This document shows positions 17,729 through 26,536 of a stretch of DNA of 44,216 nt, in pieces (within the stretch, counting starts at the first letter, position 1; each line of letters starts with the position of its first letter). A program made the position numbers and the translations under genes. Origin of the DNA: Selenomonas sp. FOBRC6 (lineage in GTDB: Bacteria; Bacillota; Negativicutes; Selenomonadales; Selenomonadaceae); the NCBI RefSeq assembly GCF_000286455.1, contig NZ_ALKG01000040.1:1-44216 (forward strand). The letters are read 5' to 3'. The notes below the pieces were generated by a model. That model saw only the letters and a list, made by a program, of their open reading frames with translations. It was not told the origin of the DNA and ran no database searches.

Positions 17729-18538
17729 TCACATCTCCTCCGCCCGTGCAATTCGGTGTAGGAGGACGCGTGCATATTCTGACGCACGCGCAAAGTCCGC
17801 CCGCGTCAAAACAAGCAGGACATAGTCCTCGTTGTTCATATCCATCGCAGCAAGGACATGATCGTGCCAATGCGCATTCACATCCTTGCTCCAGACAGAA
17901 ATCCCGTCCGTCTCACCGAGCATATCCCCGTCAACAGCAAGTCCCGTGCCTGCTGTCAGCGACTGCACGGCAGCAACAAAATCCTCCCGCTCGCTCTTCC
18001 AGTCGAGCGCCGCTGCCCTGCCGCTGCGCACCAGTTTTTTGCAAAGGCCCTCCCACGCAGTGTCGATGCCTGTGGAACCTCTCACCTGTAACTTTTTTCG
18101 CAGCTGCTTCGTATATGCGGCATCCACACGCAGAATGTTTGCAAGCGCAGTGACTGCGTCCGCAATCGCTTTGGGATCGTCTTCGGTCGGTTCATATCCC
18201 TCGACATCGGAGAGCATTCCTTTTCGCACGAAGTCTTTCATGATCCGCGCCGCGGCGTCATAGGGAAGATCCGTGCGGCGATACTTCTTCCCGCCGATTT
18301 CCAGCGTGAGCACCACCTGGTCGGCAGCCGCCCCGCTGATTGCCTTCATCGACGTGCAGCCCTCGACCGCCTGCGGCGGGCAGATCTCCACAAACATATT
18401 CGTACCGTCCCGCATGGACTTCAATTCGTTCTCGATCCCCACAATATGAAAGCCGTGACGGTTCATCGAACTGCACTTCAGGCACCAGTCCTCATAGGTG
18501 CTGAACATCTTTGCCTGAACCCAATGATATAAGCGCAT
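17729..18538 (-). CDS. Conserved hypothetical protein, unrecognised
   Basis: A 269-residue soluble protein from the ATG at 18538. The longer start at 18556 would place the Shine-Dalgarno GGGGAGG inside the coding region, whereas it lies 9 bases from 18538. There is no signal peptide. N-terminal Cys residues occur in DWCLKCSSMN. The middle is helical (IADAVTALANILRVDAAYTKQLRKKL). The C-terminus SVWSKDVNAHWHDHVLAAMDMNNEDYVLLVL is distinctive. I do not recognise a family. It has its own promoter and converges on the secreted-paralogue cluster; nothing nearby indicates a job. Confidence 0.75.
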   Translation of the reverse strand: MRLYHWVQAKMFSTYEDWCLKCSSMNRHGFHIVGIENELKSMRDGTNMFVEICPPQAVEGCTSMKAISGAAADQVVLTLEIGGKKYRRTDLPYDAAARIMKDFVRKGMLSDVEGYEPTEDDPKAIADAVTALANILRVDAAYTKQLRKKLQVRGSTGIDTAWEGLCKKLVRSGRAAALDWKSEREDFVAAVQSLTAGTGLAVDGDMLGETDGISVWSKDVNAHWHDHVLAAMDMNNEDYVLLVLTRADFARASEYARVLLHRIARAEEM

Positions 18539-18571
18539 CAGCGGAATCCTCCCCATATATTCGATGCCGTT

Positions 18572-18600
18572 ACCTTACGATATTTCAGCGGATGGGTCAA
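18572..18600 (-). promoter_or_regulatory. Promoter for the unrecognised minus-strand gene
   Basis: On the minus strand TTGACC (18595-18600) and TAAGGT (18572-18577) are separated by 17 bases, about 33 bases before the gene start. Confidence 0.5.
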
Positions 18601-18651
18601 GCACAAGGATACACGAACATCATTTATTTTTGATAAATCCTCTTATAACAA

Positions 18652-18680
18652 TTGATTTCACTTCTCAACTGCGTTATAAT
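18652..18680 (+). promoter_or_regulatory. Promoter for fructose-bisphosphate aldolase
   Basis: TTGATT (18652-18657) and a perfect TATAAT (18675-18680) at 17-base spacing, 65 bases before the aldolase start. A highly expressed gene is expected. Confidence 0.75.
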
Positions 18681-18745
18681 AAGGTCAGAATCCAACAGGG
18701 GAGTTTTCCCCTCTCTCATATGTTCACAACTAGGAGGTATGTCCA

Positions 18746-19633
18746 ATGAATCAGCAGCAGCTCAAACGCATGACCGAGGACAAAGGCTTTATCGCCGCAC
18801 TTGACCAGAGCGGCGGCTCCACGCCGAAGGCACTCAAGGCGTACGGCGTCGACGAGAGCGCCTATCACGGCGAGGAGGAGATGTTCACGCGCGTCCACGA
18901 GATGCGCACCCGCATCATCAAGAGCCCCTCGTTCGACAAAAGCCGCATCCTCGCGGCAATCCTCTTTGAGAACACCATGGATCGCAAGATCGACAGCCTC
19001 TTCACAGCAGATTTTCTCTGGAATCAGAAGGGCATTGTCCCCTTCCTCAAGGTCGACAAGGGGCTTGCCGACGAGAAGGACGGCGTTCAGCTCATGAAGC
19101 CCATCCCGGGACTCGACGAGCTGCTTGACCGCGCAAACGAGCGTCACATCTTCGGCACAAAGATGCGCTCCGTCATCAAACAGGCGAACCCCGACGGCAT
19201 CCGCGCCATCATCGACCAGCAGTTCGAGGTCGGCATGCAGATCGTCCGCAAGGGGCTCGTCCCCATCCTCGAACCCGAGGTCGACATCCACTGCCCCGAC
19301 AAAGCAAAGGCAGAGGAGATCATGCTCGGCTGCATGAAGGAGCACCTCGCAAAACTGCCCGCCGATGCCAAGATCATGTTCAAGGTCACCATCCCGACCG
19401 TCGACAACCTCTACGCAGAGATCATGAAGGACAGCCACGTCGTCCGTGTCGTCGCACTTAGCGGCGGCTACACCATGGACGATGCGAACGAAAAACTCGC
19501 CCGCAACCACGGCCTCATCGCCAGCTTTTCCCGCGCCCTCGCGCAGGATCTGCGCTTCTCGCAGAGCGACGATGAATTCAACGCCGTCCTCAAGAAGGCA
19601 ATCGACAGCATCTATCAGGCATCCATCACCTGA
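18746..19633 (+). CDS. fda: Class I fructose-bisphosphate aldolase
   Basis: Glycolytic/gluconeogenic enzyme cleaving fructose-1,6-bisphosphate through a Schiff base. The 295-residue protein opens with a family-typical [17 protein letters not shown] and continues with [31 protein letters not shown] and [10 protein letters not shown], where Lys213 is the probable Schiff-base residue. TAGGAGGT lies 9 bases before the ATG. Codon use is strongly biased to C-ending codons, in keeping with high expression. It is monocistronic between its own promoter and terminator. Confidence 0.95.
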   Translation: MNQQQLKRMTEDKGFIAALDQSGGSTPKALKAYGVDESAYHGEEEMFTRVHEMRTRIIKSPSFDKSRILAAILFENTMDRKIDSLFTADFLWNQKGIVPFLKVDKGLADEKDGVQLMKPIPGLDELLDRANERHIFGTKMRSVIKQANPDGIRAIIDQQFEVGMQIVRKGLVPILEPEVDIHCPDKAKAEEIMLGCMKEHLAKLPADAKIMFKVTIPTVDNLYAEIMKDSHVVRVVALSGGYTMDDANEKLARNHGLIASFSRALAQDLRFSQSDDEFNAVLKKAIDSIYQASIT

Positions 19634-19678
19634 TGCCAGCCTGACAGACCTGTCCTTTCCCCTATATTCTCACGAACA

Positions 19679-19715
19679 ATCCCCCGTTGCACGAATGTGC
19701 GGCGGGGGATTTGTT
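19679..19715 (+). terminator. Aldolase terminator
   Basis: CCCCCG plus GCAC pair with GTGC plus CGGGGG, followed by ATTTGTTG. It lies between convergent genes. Confidence 0.75.
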
Positions 19716-19739
19716 GTGACTGCTTCCCTTGATCCACTC

Positions 19740-20618
19740 CTACTCCATGGAGCAGCCCGTGTGCTGCACGACAATCGCAGCCGTGTCGTTCGCCGCCGCA
19801 CACGCCTCGCGCAGCGTCTTGCCTTGCGCCAGTGCCGACAGGAAGCCCGCCGTATGCGCGTCCCCCGCACCGATGGTGTCCACCGGCTTGACCGGACGCG
19901 TGGGAACGTGCAGCCCACCCGCCGCGCTGTGGCAGAGCGTCCCCTCTTTGCCGAGCGTCACGACAACGGGCTGACGCGTCACGCCATGGAGCCTTCGCGC
20001 AGCCGCTCCGACCTCTGCTTCTCCCGCCAGCGCCATCGCCTCGGACGCATTCATCTCAAGAATCGTCCCCATGCCCAGCAGCTCATCCGCGAACCGCCGC
20101 CCCAAGAGCCTCGGTCCCGGGTCGAGCACCAGACGGCAGCCTGCGTTCTTACGGCGCACAAAACGCATTAGAACCTCGCTGCTGGGATTGTCTTCCTGAA
20201 AGCCGTAGCCGGACGCATAGATGTAGTCGTACCGCTGCGCATCGAGCGTTTCCAGCCACGCATCCCGCCACATCGTCTCAATGCCGTCCATCGTGATGAA
20301 GGTGCGCTCCCCATCCGCCTCGACAAGGGAAAGGCAGTATCCGTTGTCGCAGCGCCTATCCTCGATCATCACAGCGCGCCCCGCCTTTTGCAGTTCCTGC
20401 CGGATGATGTCCGCATACATCCCCCTGCCAACCGGAACACAGAGATCGTGTGCCGTGCCCAGTGCCCCCATGATCTTTGACACATTGAATGCACAGCCGC
20501 CGACAATCATGCCCTGCTGCTGACCAGCGATATCCTCCCCCGCCTTCGGCAGACGGTCAATATGGATGACAACATCGATGATTGCCGCCCCGAGAATCAA
20601 GATCTTTGCAGTTCCCAT
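19740..20618 (-). CDS. PfkB-family carbohydrate/nucleoside kinase
   Basis: A ribokinase-fold kinase of about 292 residues, starting at 20618 with AAGGAGG 6 bases upstream. Key motifs are GGCAFNVSKIMGALG (substrate-side Gly pair), LDPGPRLL, TLGKEGTL and the ATP/catalytic DTIGAGDAHTAGF with the Asp base in GAGD. It is the last gene of a three-gene operon with an NCS1 permease and an ADP-ribosylglycohydrolase. That suggests the substrate is a nucleoside or a ribose released from one, for example pseudouridine or another modified nucleoside. Exact substrate is unknown. Confidence 0.9.
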   Translation of the reverse strand: MGTAKILILGAAIIDVVIHIDRLPKAGEDIAGQQQGMIVGGCAFNVSKIMGALGTAHDLCVPVGRGMYADIIRQELQKAGRAVMIEDRRCDNGYCLSLVEADGERTFITMDGIETMWRDAWLETLDAQRYDYIYASGYGFQEDNPSSEVLMRFVRRKNAGCRLVLDPGPRLLGRRFADELLGMGTILEMNASEAMALAGEAEVGAAARRLHGVTRQPVVVTLGKEGTLCHSAAGGLHVPTRPVKPVDTIGAGDAHTAGFLSALAQGKTLREACAAANDTAAIVVQHTGCSME

Positions 20619-20628
20619 GCGTGCCTCC

Positions 20629-21993
20629 TTATGCCGCAGACCGCTTGTCGCCAACCAGCACCAAAATGCTGTAGAGACCGCCACTGACAACAAGAGTCAG
20701 CAGCACATTCAGACTGTTGTCGGCGAAAATCCCCGTGGCAAAGGGTCCCGTAAACACAAACGTCTGGGAAAACAGCATTCCCACGACAAAGCCAACCACC
20801 CAACTGATCACGCCGCGAGAGTTCAGCGCATTCCGCACGGGATCCGTGAGCAGAACCCGGTCATAGCCATGCGTGCGGCGCAGCAGCAGATAGTCCATGA
20901 GAAACACCGAAGACCATGCGGCGAGCAGCTTGCCGATAATGCTGAGGAAGCCCTCCAACGTCCCCTGAAAATCCTGCGCCACAAAGAGAATGTACGCCGG
21001 AATGAGCGTAACGACAACCGTCTGAAAGAGCAGAATCCACCGTTCATTCACCAGAATATGCGCCGCCTGCAGCACGAGCTTGGAGGATTTCAGACCGAGG
21101 AAGCACTGCGGCGTAAGACCGCCAATCGCCGTGATGTAGTAAAGGATCGCCAGATTGACCGGCAGCACCCCCTTGATGACCTCAATCGGATTGGACGAGC
21201 TTGCGAGATCCGGCACCTTGCTCGACAGCAGAATGCCGACACCGAGCATCAGCACAAGCGGCACAACACCGCCGAGCGTCACCGCCCAGCCGACCCTGCT
21301 GCGGGAGTATTTGGCCGCCTGATGGCAGCTGTAGTCCGCCGCATAGCTCGTCCAGCCGATGCCCGTACCGGCGGCGACAAAGGCAAGCGCCGGCAGGAAA
21401 TTGGCCGCCCAGTCCCCGTCCGGCATCGCCAGCAGCATCGCCCAATCCGTCTGCGGAATAATGATGGCGAGAATCACAAGCGTAAAAAAACCGAACAAAT
21501 AGGTACAGATCGTCTGCATACGGATCAGCATATCATGACTGAACACCACAGACGCCAGCACCAGCAGCACAAAAATTGCCAGCGCGATCCCCGTCGTCAT
21601 CGGCGTGGCGTCCAGACCGAGTGTCGCAAACAGCGCCAGTACCGTCAGCGCACCGGTACAAACATTGATCGACAGCCAGCCCGCGTGCCCGATCAGTGCC
21701 GCCACCGAGGGAATCAGATTCCCGCGAAAGCCGAACGAGGCACGCGACAGCACGAACGTGACCGCACCCGTATCACGCCCCGCGAGACTCATCAAGCCGA
21801 CAATCCCAAACGAAAACGAGCCGATGACCGTAGCGAGAACAGCCTGCAGGAAACTCAGCTGAAAGCCGACGATAATGGCGCCATACACCAGACCAAGGAT
21901 CCCGATATTGGCGGCACAGTACAGGAAAAACAGACTGCGCGGCCGATCCGTCCGCTCCGCCGCCGACAAAAAAACCGTTTCTTCTTCGTTCAT
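20629..21993 (-). CDS. NCS1-family nucleobase/nucleoside permease
   Basis: A 454-residue inner-membrane transporter with about twelve hydrophobic segments, of the cytosine/purine/allantoin permease family. The first helix FFLYCAANIGILGLVYGAI and the GRDTGAVTFVLSRASFGFRGN segment are family-typical. It starts at the ATG at 21993 with GGGAGG 6 bases upstream and ends 10 bases before the kinase gene. It probably brings in the nucleobase or nucleoside used by the flanking hydrolase and kinase. Confidence 0.9.
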   Translation of the reverse strand: MNEEETVFLSAAERTDRPRSLFFLYCAANIGILGLVYGAIIVGFQLSFLQAVLATVIGSFSFGIVGLMSLAGRDTGAVTFVLSRASFGFRGNLIPSVAALIGHAGWLSINVCTGALTVLALFATLGLDATPMTTGIALAIFVLLVLASVVFSHDMLIRMQTICTYLFGFFTLVILAIIIPQTDWAMLLAMPDGDWAANFLPALAFVAAGTGIGWTSYAADYSCHQAAKYSRSRVGWAVTLGGVVPLVLMLGVGILLSSKVPDLASSSNPIEVIKGVLPVNLAILYYITAIGGLTPQCFLGLKSSKLVLQAAHILVNERWILLFQTVVVTLIPAYILFVAQDFQGTLEGFLSIIGKLLAAWSSVFLMDYLLLRRTHGYDRVLLTDPVRNALNSRGVISWVVGFVVGMLFSQTFVFTGPFATGIFADNSLNVLLTLVVSGGLYSILVLVGDKRSAA

Positions 21994-22021
21994 GATACGC
22001 CTCCCACAAATCCTTGCCACA

Positions 22022-23020
22022 TCAACAATGAACCCGTCCGCGATGCGCAAGCAGACTGTCTGCATACCGCCCGAAATCCACATCATTGCTCTGCTCCAGC
22101 ACGGCAATCAGGGCGGGATCCATCACAGCCGCCCCCGCCTTCGCCCCGCAGACAGCAACCGCCATCGCGCCGATCGTATCCGTATCGCCGCCGAGATTCG
22201 CACATGCCAGACTGCACGCGTGCGGCTCCTTGAAATAATACGCCATGGCAAGGGCGGTGGGCACCGCCTCATTCATGAGCGTCGTCGTGCCGATCCCCTC
22301 GTAGACAGAAAGGGAGAACGCCTCTGTATCCGCGCGGTGCCGCCGGGCAAGCTCCAACGCCAAGGCAAGCCGCGCTTTCGGCGAGGCACTGTACGTCTGC
22401 GCCCCATAGCGCGCCGCCATCGCATAGCAGTCCATGGCAGCGTCCATGATCCCCTCCCACGACCTGCCGTCCAGTGCGGCACTGACCGCCGCCGCCACCA
22501 TCCCCGCACCGCCCAGTGCCACATCCGTCTTGTGCGTCGCCTCGCTGATGCGGAACACATACGCGGCAAGCCCCTCCAGATCATCGCAGGGAAACAGACA
22601 GCCAATCGGCGCAATCCGCATCGCCGCCCCATTCGTCACCGCCGTTACCGTATACGGCTCCGGATCCTCGCCGTGCGCAACGGCATGGAGCGCAGCCTTG
22701 GAACTCTGTCCCAGAATATTCTTCTCGAACGCCTCCGTTTGAACCGCCCAGCGCAGCAGATTGTGTGCAATAATCCCCTTGTCCGGCACATAGTCATGTT
22801 CCATCAGAGAATCCAGAATGACCAGCGCCTGTGCCGTATCATCCGTAAACTCCCCCTTCTTCAAGCCAATCGCCGCAGGATTTTCCGGCGGACTGTCCTC
22901 AAACGTCTCGATCCGCCCGAAAATCTCCCGAATCCGCGCGCGGCTCAGCAGCTCCGACGGCATCCCCATCGCATCTCCCAATGCCATCCCGTACAGCGTC
23001 CCCAAGATATGATCTCTCAT
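22022..23020 (-). CDS. ADP-ribosylglycohydrolase family protein
   Basis: A 332-residue DraG-fold hydrolase. It shows GMALGDAMGMPSE near the N-terminus and the metal-binding GEFTDDTAQAL (TDDT) and GGDTDTIGAMAVAVCGAKAG (GGDTDT) motifs. The start at 23020 has AGAGGTGAT upstream. The family removes ADP-ribose from proteins or splits N-glycosidic bonds in related ribosides. Its place as first gene before a nucleobase permease and a PfkB kinase favours hydrolysis of a small riboside rather than protein de-ADP-ribosylation; that is inference. Confidence 0.9.
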   Translation of the reverse strand: MRDHILGTLYGMALGDAMGMPSELLSRARIREIFGRIETFEDSPPENPAAIGLKKGEFTDDTAQALVILDSLMEHDYVPDKGIIAHNLLRWAVQTEAFEKNILGQSSKAALHAVAHGEDPEPYTVTAVTNGAAMRIAPIGCLFPCDDLEGLAAYVFRISEATHKTDVALGGAGMVAAAVSAALDGRSWEGIMDAAMDCYAMAARYGAQTYSASPKARLALALELARRHRADTEAFSLSVYEGIGTTTLMNEAVPTALAMAYYFKEPHACSLACANLGGDTDTIGAMAVAVCGAKAGAAVMDPALIAVLEQSNDVDFGRYADSLLAHRGRVHC

Positions 23021-23048
23021 ACAATCACCTCTTTCACGATACAAGAAG

Positions 23049-23077
23049 ATTATACAATATCCAAAATTGTTTTACAA
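23049..23077 (-). promoter_or_regulatory. Promoter of the hydrolase-permease-kinase operon
   Basis: On the minus strand TTGTAA (23072-23077) and TATAAT (23049-23054) are separated by exactly 17 bases, 28 bases before the operon's first start codon. Confidence 0.8.
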
Positions 23078-23083
23078 CGCGAA

Positions 23084-23121
23084 AGAACAAGCCTCCACCA
23101 GCAAGTGACGGGGCTTGTTCT
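23084..23121. terminator. Hairpin after the peptide-binding protein gene
   Basis: GAACAAGCC and GGCTTGTTC form a 9-bp stem. It separates the minus-strand binding-protein gene from the next promoter; U-runs are short on both strands. Confidence 0.6.
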
Positions 23122-23153
23122 ATTTTCATCATTTCCCACTCTGCGGGATCCCC

Positions 23154-24692
23154 TCAGTCCACCGTCCACTCGTTGACGTTCCAGAAAAAGCCGACGCCGT
23201 TGTAGCCGAGCATGCGGTTCGGGGTGATGCCATGGACGCGTGTGTTCGTCACGTAGATGAAGTCGAGGTAGCAGATGTAGATATAGGGAAGGTCTCTCGC
23301 CACCTCTTCCTGAAAGAGCCCGTAGAGACGCATCCGCTCGGCGGTGTCGGTTACGCGGCGGGCGGCAAGCAAGTATTCGTCCACGCGAGGGTTCGAGTAG
23401 TGGCCGTCATTCCCCCGCCCATTGGTCGAGAACACCTTATAGGTATGTGCATCCGGGTCGATCTCGTTCCCCACGCCGCTGAGGTATGCCATCTGCCCGT
23501 CCCAGTCGACCTTCGCGGGGGTCTCCACGGTGCAGTGAATTCCGACCGCGCGCATCTGCGCTGCCACTACGTTGGCGATATCGATGCGGCTGTACTTGTC
23601 ATTCTTCACGGTGAGGATGAATCCGACCTCCTCTCCGCCGCGTGTGTAGTAGCCATCGGAGCCCTTCCTGCAGCCCGCTGCCTCGAGAATCTCCTGTGCC
23701 TTCGCAGGATTATAGTCATAGTGCTCTACGTTCGGATTGTTGAACGGACTGCGCTGCAGGGGGCTGTATGCAGGAATTCCATGCCCGAGCAATGCGTCAT
23801 TTATGACTGCCGCACGATCAACGGCGTAGGCGATGGCAGGCAGCAGGTCGCGGTTGCGCTGCCAGTAGGGATGAGCGCAGTTAATCAGAATCGCGCCGAA
23901 GTTCGCGGTCTTCATCGCGTAGAAGCGGTAGCCGTCCCTCCCCTCAAAGGGTGCCGCAGCCCGTGGTGAAAGCCGCGCCAGATCCGCCGACCCGTCGGCA
24001 AGCGCCTTTGCCTCGGCGGCATCGTCCGCCACGATCTTGACGACGAAGCGGTCGATCTTCGGTGCGCCGCGATAGTAGTCCTCATTCTTTACGAGAACGA
24101 TCTCCTTGCCCGCCTCCCAGCTCTCCATGCGGAAGGATCCCGTTCCGACGGGTCTGCGAAAGAAGCCCGTCGTTATGAGATCCTGTCCCGCAAGGAGATG
24201 GGCCGGCAGGATCGGCTGCATCATGTAGTCGAGGAATGCCGCATTCGGTGCGGAAAGACGTATGCGCACCGTCCGGTCGTCAACCTCTGTGATCTCGCGT
24301 ACCTCCTCGAAGTTCGGTGCGTGGAGGGAGTCGACGAGCGGATTCTTAATCGCCTCGATGGTGAACTTCACATCCGCCGCCCGCAGCGGTTTTCCATCAT
24401 GCCAGTGCACGCCCTCGCGCAAGTGAAATACGTAGGTATAGGTCTCGGGATCGTACTCCACCGACTCGGCGAGTGCGGGGACGATAGCATCGTTCTCGTC
24501 GCGGCGCATCAGCCCGTCGAACAGCAGCAACCCAATCTCGGAGTACTCATCCACCAGTACATTGATCTCCTCGTAGTCCTTTGTGGCATAGACGAGCTGC
24601 GCCCCGTGCGCCTCATCGGCACGTTCCCCGCCGCAGCCACCCGCAAGTGCGAGCAGTGCAAACGCCATGCACAAAAGCAGCAGCTTCTTCAT
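23154..24692 (-). CDS. Peptide/nickel-type ABC transporter substrate-binding lipoprotein
   Basis: A 512-residue family 5 solute-binding protein. A lipoprotein signal peptide ends in LAGGC (Cys20), so it should be tethered to the membrane. The family core is plain: DGLMRRDENDAIVPALAESVEY, YTYVFHLREGVHWHDGKPLRAADVKFT, PVGTGSFRMESWEAG and KNEDYYRGAPKIDRFV. Length is normal. No permease or ATPase genes adjoin it, so it must use a transporter encoded elsewhere. A GGGTGGGATGAG Shine-Dalgarno region precedes the start. Confidence 0.92.
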   Translation of the reverse strand: MKKLLLLCMAFALLALAGGCGGERADEAHGAQLVYATKDYEEINVLVDEYSEIGLLLFDGLMRRDENDAIVPALAESVEYDPETYTYVFHLREGVHWHDGKPLRAADVKFTIEAIKNPLVDSLHAPNFEEVREITEVDDRTVRIRLSAPNAAFLDYMMQPILPAHLLAGQDLITTGFFRRPVGTGSFRMESWEAGKEIVLVKNEDYYRGAPKIDRFVVKIVADDAAEAKALADGSADLARLSPRAAAPFEGRDGYRFYAMKTANFGAILINCAHPYWQRNRDLLPAIAYAVDRAAVINDALLGHGIPAYSPLQRSPFNNPNVEHYDYNPAKAQEILEAAGCRKGSDGYYTRGGEEVGFILTVKNDKYSRIDIANVVAAQMRAVGIHCTVETPAKVDWDGQMAYLSGVGNEIDPDAHTYKVFSTNGRGNDGHYSNPRVDEYLLAARRVTDTAERMRLYGLFQEEVARDLPYIYICYLDFIYVTNTRVHGITPNRMLGYNGVGFFWNVNEWTVD

Positions 24693-24814
24693 CTCATCCC
24701 ACCCTTTATCAAAGCAAAATTATGATTGGTAGAGCTTCGTTGTCCCCTCACCGTATTCCTGCTTGGCATCGTGCATTTTTCAAAAATTTTCGCCCCATGC
24801 CACGCCGCATCAAG

Positions 24815-24860
24815 ACGGGGCTGCACGTCGAAACTTTTCAGCTTCGACGTACAGCCCCGT
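24815..24860. repeat. 18-bp inverted repeat (long hairpin)
   Basis: Arms 24815-24832 and 24843-24860 match except at one position and would form an 18-bp stem with a 10-base loop. Neither strand has a following T run, so it is not a standard intrinsic terminator. It sits between the binding-protein gene and the remnant to the right. Confidence 0.7.
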
Positions 24861-24887
24861 GTTACGCTCGCATACTTACGGCTTTAC

Positions 24888-25146
24888 TCACATCTTCTCC
24901 CACGCGGTAAACTCGTAGGCACGCGCTCCTCCACCGATGTCCACACCCTGATGGTAGTAGTCGTAGTAGCCATACTCCTCGAGGTAGTCCCGCACAGCGA
25001 TGTTGCCCGTGTAGACCGTGTACCTGCCGCTCGGCAGCGCACTCTTGAACTCGCTGACCGCAGAGGACGGCGAGCTCGGCTCGTACATCTTGATCGAGCT
25101 GCCGTCCTTGACGAAGTTTGCCGCCTACTAGGTAGCAACCAAACAT
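24888..25146 (-). pseudogene. Frameshifted small gene or remnant
   Basis: A strong promoter and a Shine-Dalgarno-like AAAGGAA lead to an ATG at 25146. After about seven codons (MFGCYLV) that frame loses protein-like character. A different frame then runs from a TAG at about 25129 to the stop near 24888 and looks like real protein (FVKDGSSIKMYEP, GRYTVYTGNIAVRDYLEEYGYYDYYHQGVDIG, YEFTAWEKM). The simplest reading is a small gene of about 85 codons broken by a frameshift, or the 3' end of a longer gene joined to a promoter. The family is not recognised. Confidence 0.5.
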
Positions 25147-25156
25147 TTATGTTCCT

Positions 25157-25185
25157 TTTATAGTGAATCAATCTTCGCTTGTCAA
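25157..25185 (-). promoter_or_regulatory. Near-consensus promoter facing the remnant
   Basis: On the minus strand a perfect TTGACA (25180-25185) and TATAAA (25157-25162) are spaced by 17 bases, 10 bases before the ATG of the broken small gene. Confidence 0.75.
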
Positions 25186-25235
25186 CACGATATTCTTCGA
25201 CACTATATCATCCTGCCTATGGCAAACTGATACAT

Positions 25236-26256
25236 TCAGCTTGCCTTGAAATTATAGATCGGCTTCAGCACCTCGATCACGTCCACGCTGTCCTCGATCA
25301 CGTCGATGATGTCCGCGAGCGACTTGTATGCCATCGGTGCCTCGTCGAGTGTATTCTCGTTGACCGCCGTTGTATAGACATCTGCCATTGTTTCACGGAA
25401 CTCATCCATCGAGAGATTTTCTTTTTCCGCCGTGCGTGACATCAGCCGCCCCGCCCCGTGCGGCGCGGAGTAGTTCCAGTCCGGCTCGCCGCGCCCGACG
25501 GCGAGGATGCTGCCGTCGCGCATATTGATCGGGATGAGGACGCGCTCACCCGCGTGTGCTGCGATTGCCCCCTTGCGGAGAATCCGCTCCTCCACGTCGA
25601 TGTAGTTGTGGATGGTGTGGAATGCCTCTCCTGCGGTGAGCCCCGTCCGTTCGAGGAGAACACGTGCGATGACCTCGCGGTTCCGCCGTGCGAAGTTCTG
25701 GCAGATCTCGATGTCGTGCAGATAGTCCGCAAGATAGCTACCGTAGAGAAAGGCGAGGTCGGCGGGAATCTCCGCCTCCTTTGCTTGGAATCCACGGTTC
25801 AGATCCTTGAGTGCCTCCTGCAGTTCGCTGCGCCGCCCTTCCGCCTTGTAGCGGCGAATGAGCTCGTCGCGTGCGCGGAAGAGCTCGTCCTTGCCGTGCG
25901 AGAGGTCGATGGCGATGTTCTGGTAGTATTCGGCAACCTGCTTGCCGAGATTGCGGCTGCCCGTGTGGATGACAAGGTAGTTCGTGCCGGCCGCGCTGCG
26001 ATCGATCTCGATGAATTGATTGCCGCCGCCGAGTGTACCAAGGCTGCGTGCGATGCGCTTCGTGTCCTTGAGGGCGCGGTAGCAGCGCAGCGCCGTGAGG
26101 TCAAACCGCTCCTGCCGCCCGTCCCAGAGATTGCGCCCCGACGGGACGAAGTGTGCCGCCTCATCGAAGCGCACGAGGTCGATCTCGCCCTTTCCGAGGT
26201 TGATCGTATTAAACAATCGCCGTGCCGCAGCGTCCGCGTATCTCCATACGTTCCAT
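25236..26256 (-). pseudogene. rtcB: RtcB-like RNA ligase with internal deletion
   Basis: RtcB joins RNA 2',3'-cyclic phosphate ends to 5'-OH ends. The start ATG at 26256 (GGAGG 8 bases upstream) encodes MERMEIRGRCGTAIV, which resembles the RtcB N-terminus, and then hits TAA at once. In a shifted frame from about 26213 the RtcB body resumes (NTINLGKGEIDLVRFDEAAHFVPSGRN, LGTLGGGNQFIEID, IHTGSRNLG, HNYIDVEE, SAPHGAGRLMSR with the guanylylated-His region). It continues intact to the stop at 25236. About 60-80 residues are missing at the junction. The lost piece is where the family carries its DxHxG and GVDIGCGM metal-binding motifs. The product is therefore unlikely to ligate. Confidence 0.8.
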
Positions 26257-26269
26257 TCGACTAGCCTCC

Positions 26270-26497
26270 TTACATCATTCGTCCATCGTCCGCCCCGTCG
26301 CGAAATATGCCGCCGCGCCAAATCTCTGGAAAATTGTGCCGTCGGCACGTGAGTACATCGAATGTGCGATAGCCATCCAACATACATGCCGGGCATGGGC
26401 TCTGCACGAATTTCACTAAACCGAGCCGATAGGGACAACGTGCACACGGCGGCCGTACCGTGCGAAACACGTTCTGCAAATTCTTCAAAATTCCCAT
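26270..26497 (-). CDS. Small Cys-rich protein (CxxC...CxxC)
   Basis: A 75-residue protein from the ATG at 26497, with GGAGGTG 6 bases upstream. It begins MGILKNLQNVFRTVRPP and then has CARCPYRLGLVKF and SPCPACMLDGYRTFD, two CxxC pairs spaced like a zinc ribbon. The remaining C-terminus is basic. The stop TAA lies directly against the Shine-Dalgarno of rtcB (TAAGGAGG), so the two are probably translationally coupled. The family is not named here. It has a dedicated promoter with the same operator as the vWA gene. Confidence 0.65.
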   Translation of the reverse strand: MGILKNLQNVFRTVRPPCARCPYRLGLVKFVQSPCPACMLDGYRTFDVLTCRRHNFPEIWRGGIFRDGADDGRMM

Positions 26498-26536
26498 GAC
26501 GCACACCTCCAAATGACTTCTCTTCGATCTGTCCCT

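Noticed and set aside
24815-24860. The 18-bp inverted repeat as a terminator.
   Set aside because: Neither strand has a T run after the stem, so I list it only as a repeat.
26214-26504. An extended N-terminus for rtcB reaching 26504.
   Set aside because: That stretch reads the Cys-rich gene out of frame and does not resemble RtcB; the RtcB-like N-terminus is found in another frame at 26256.
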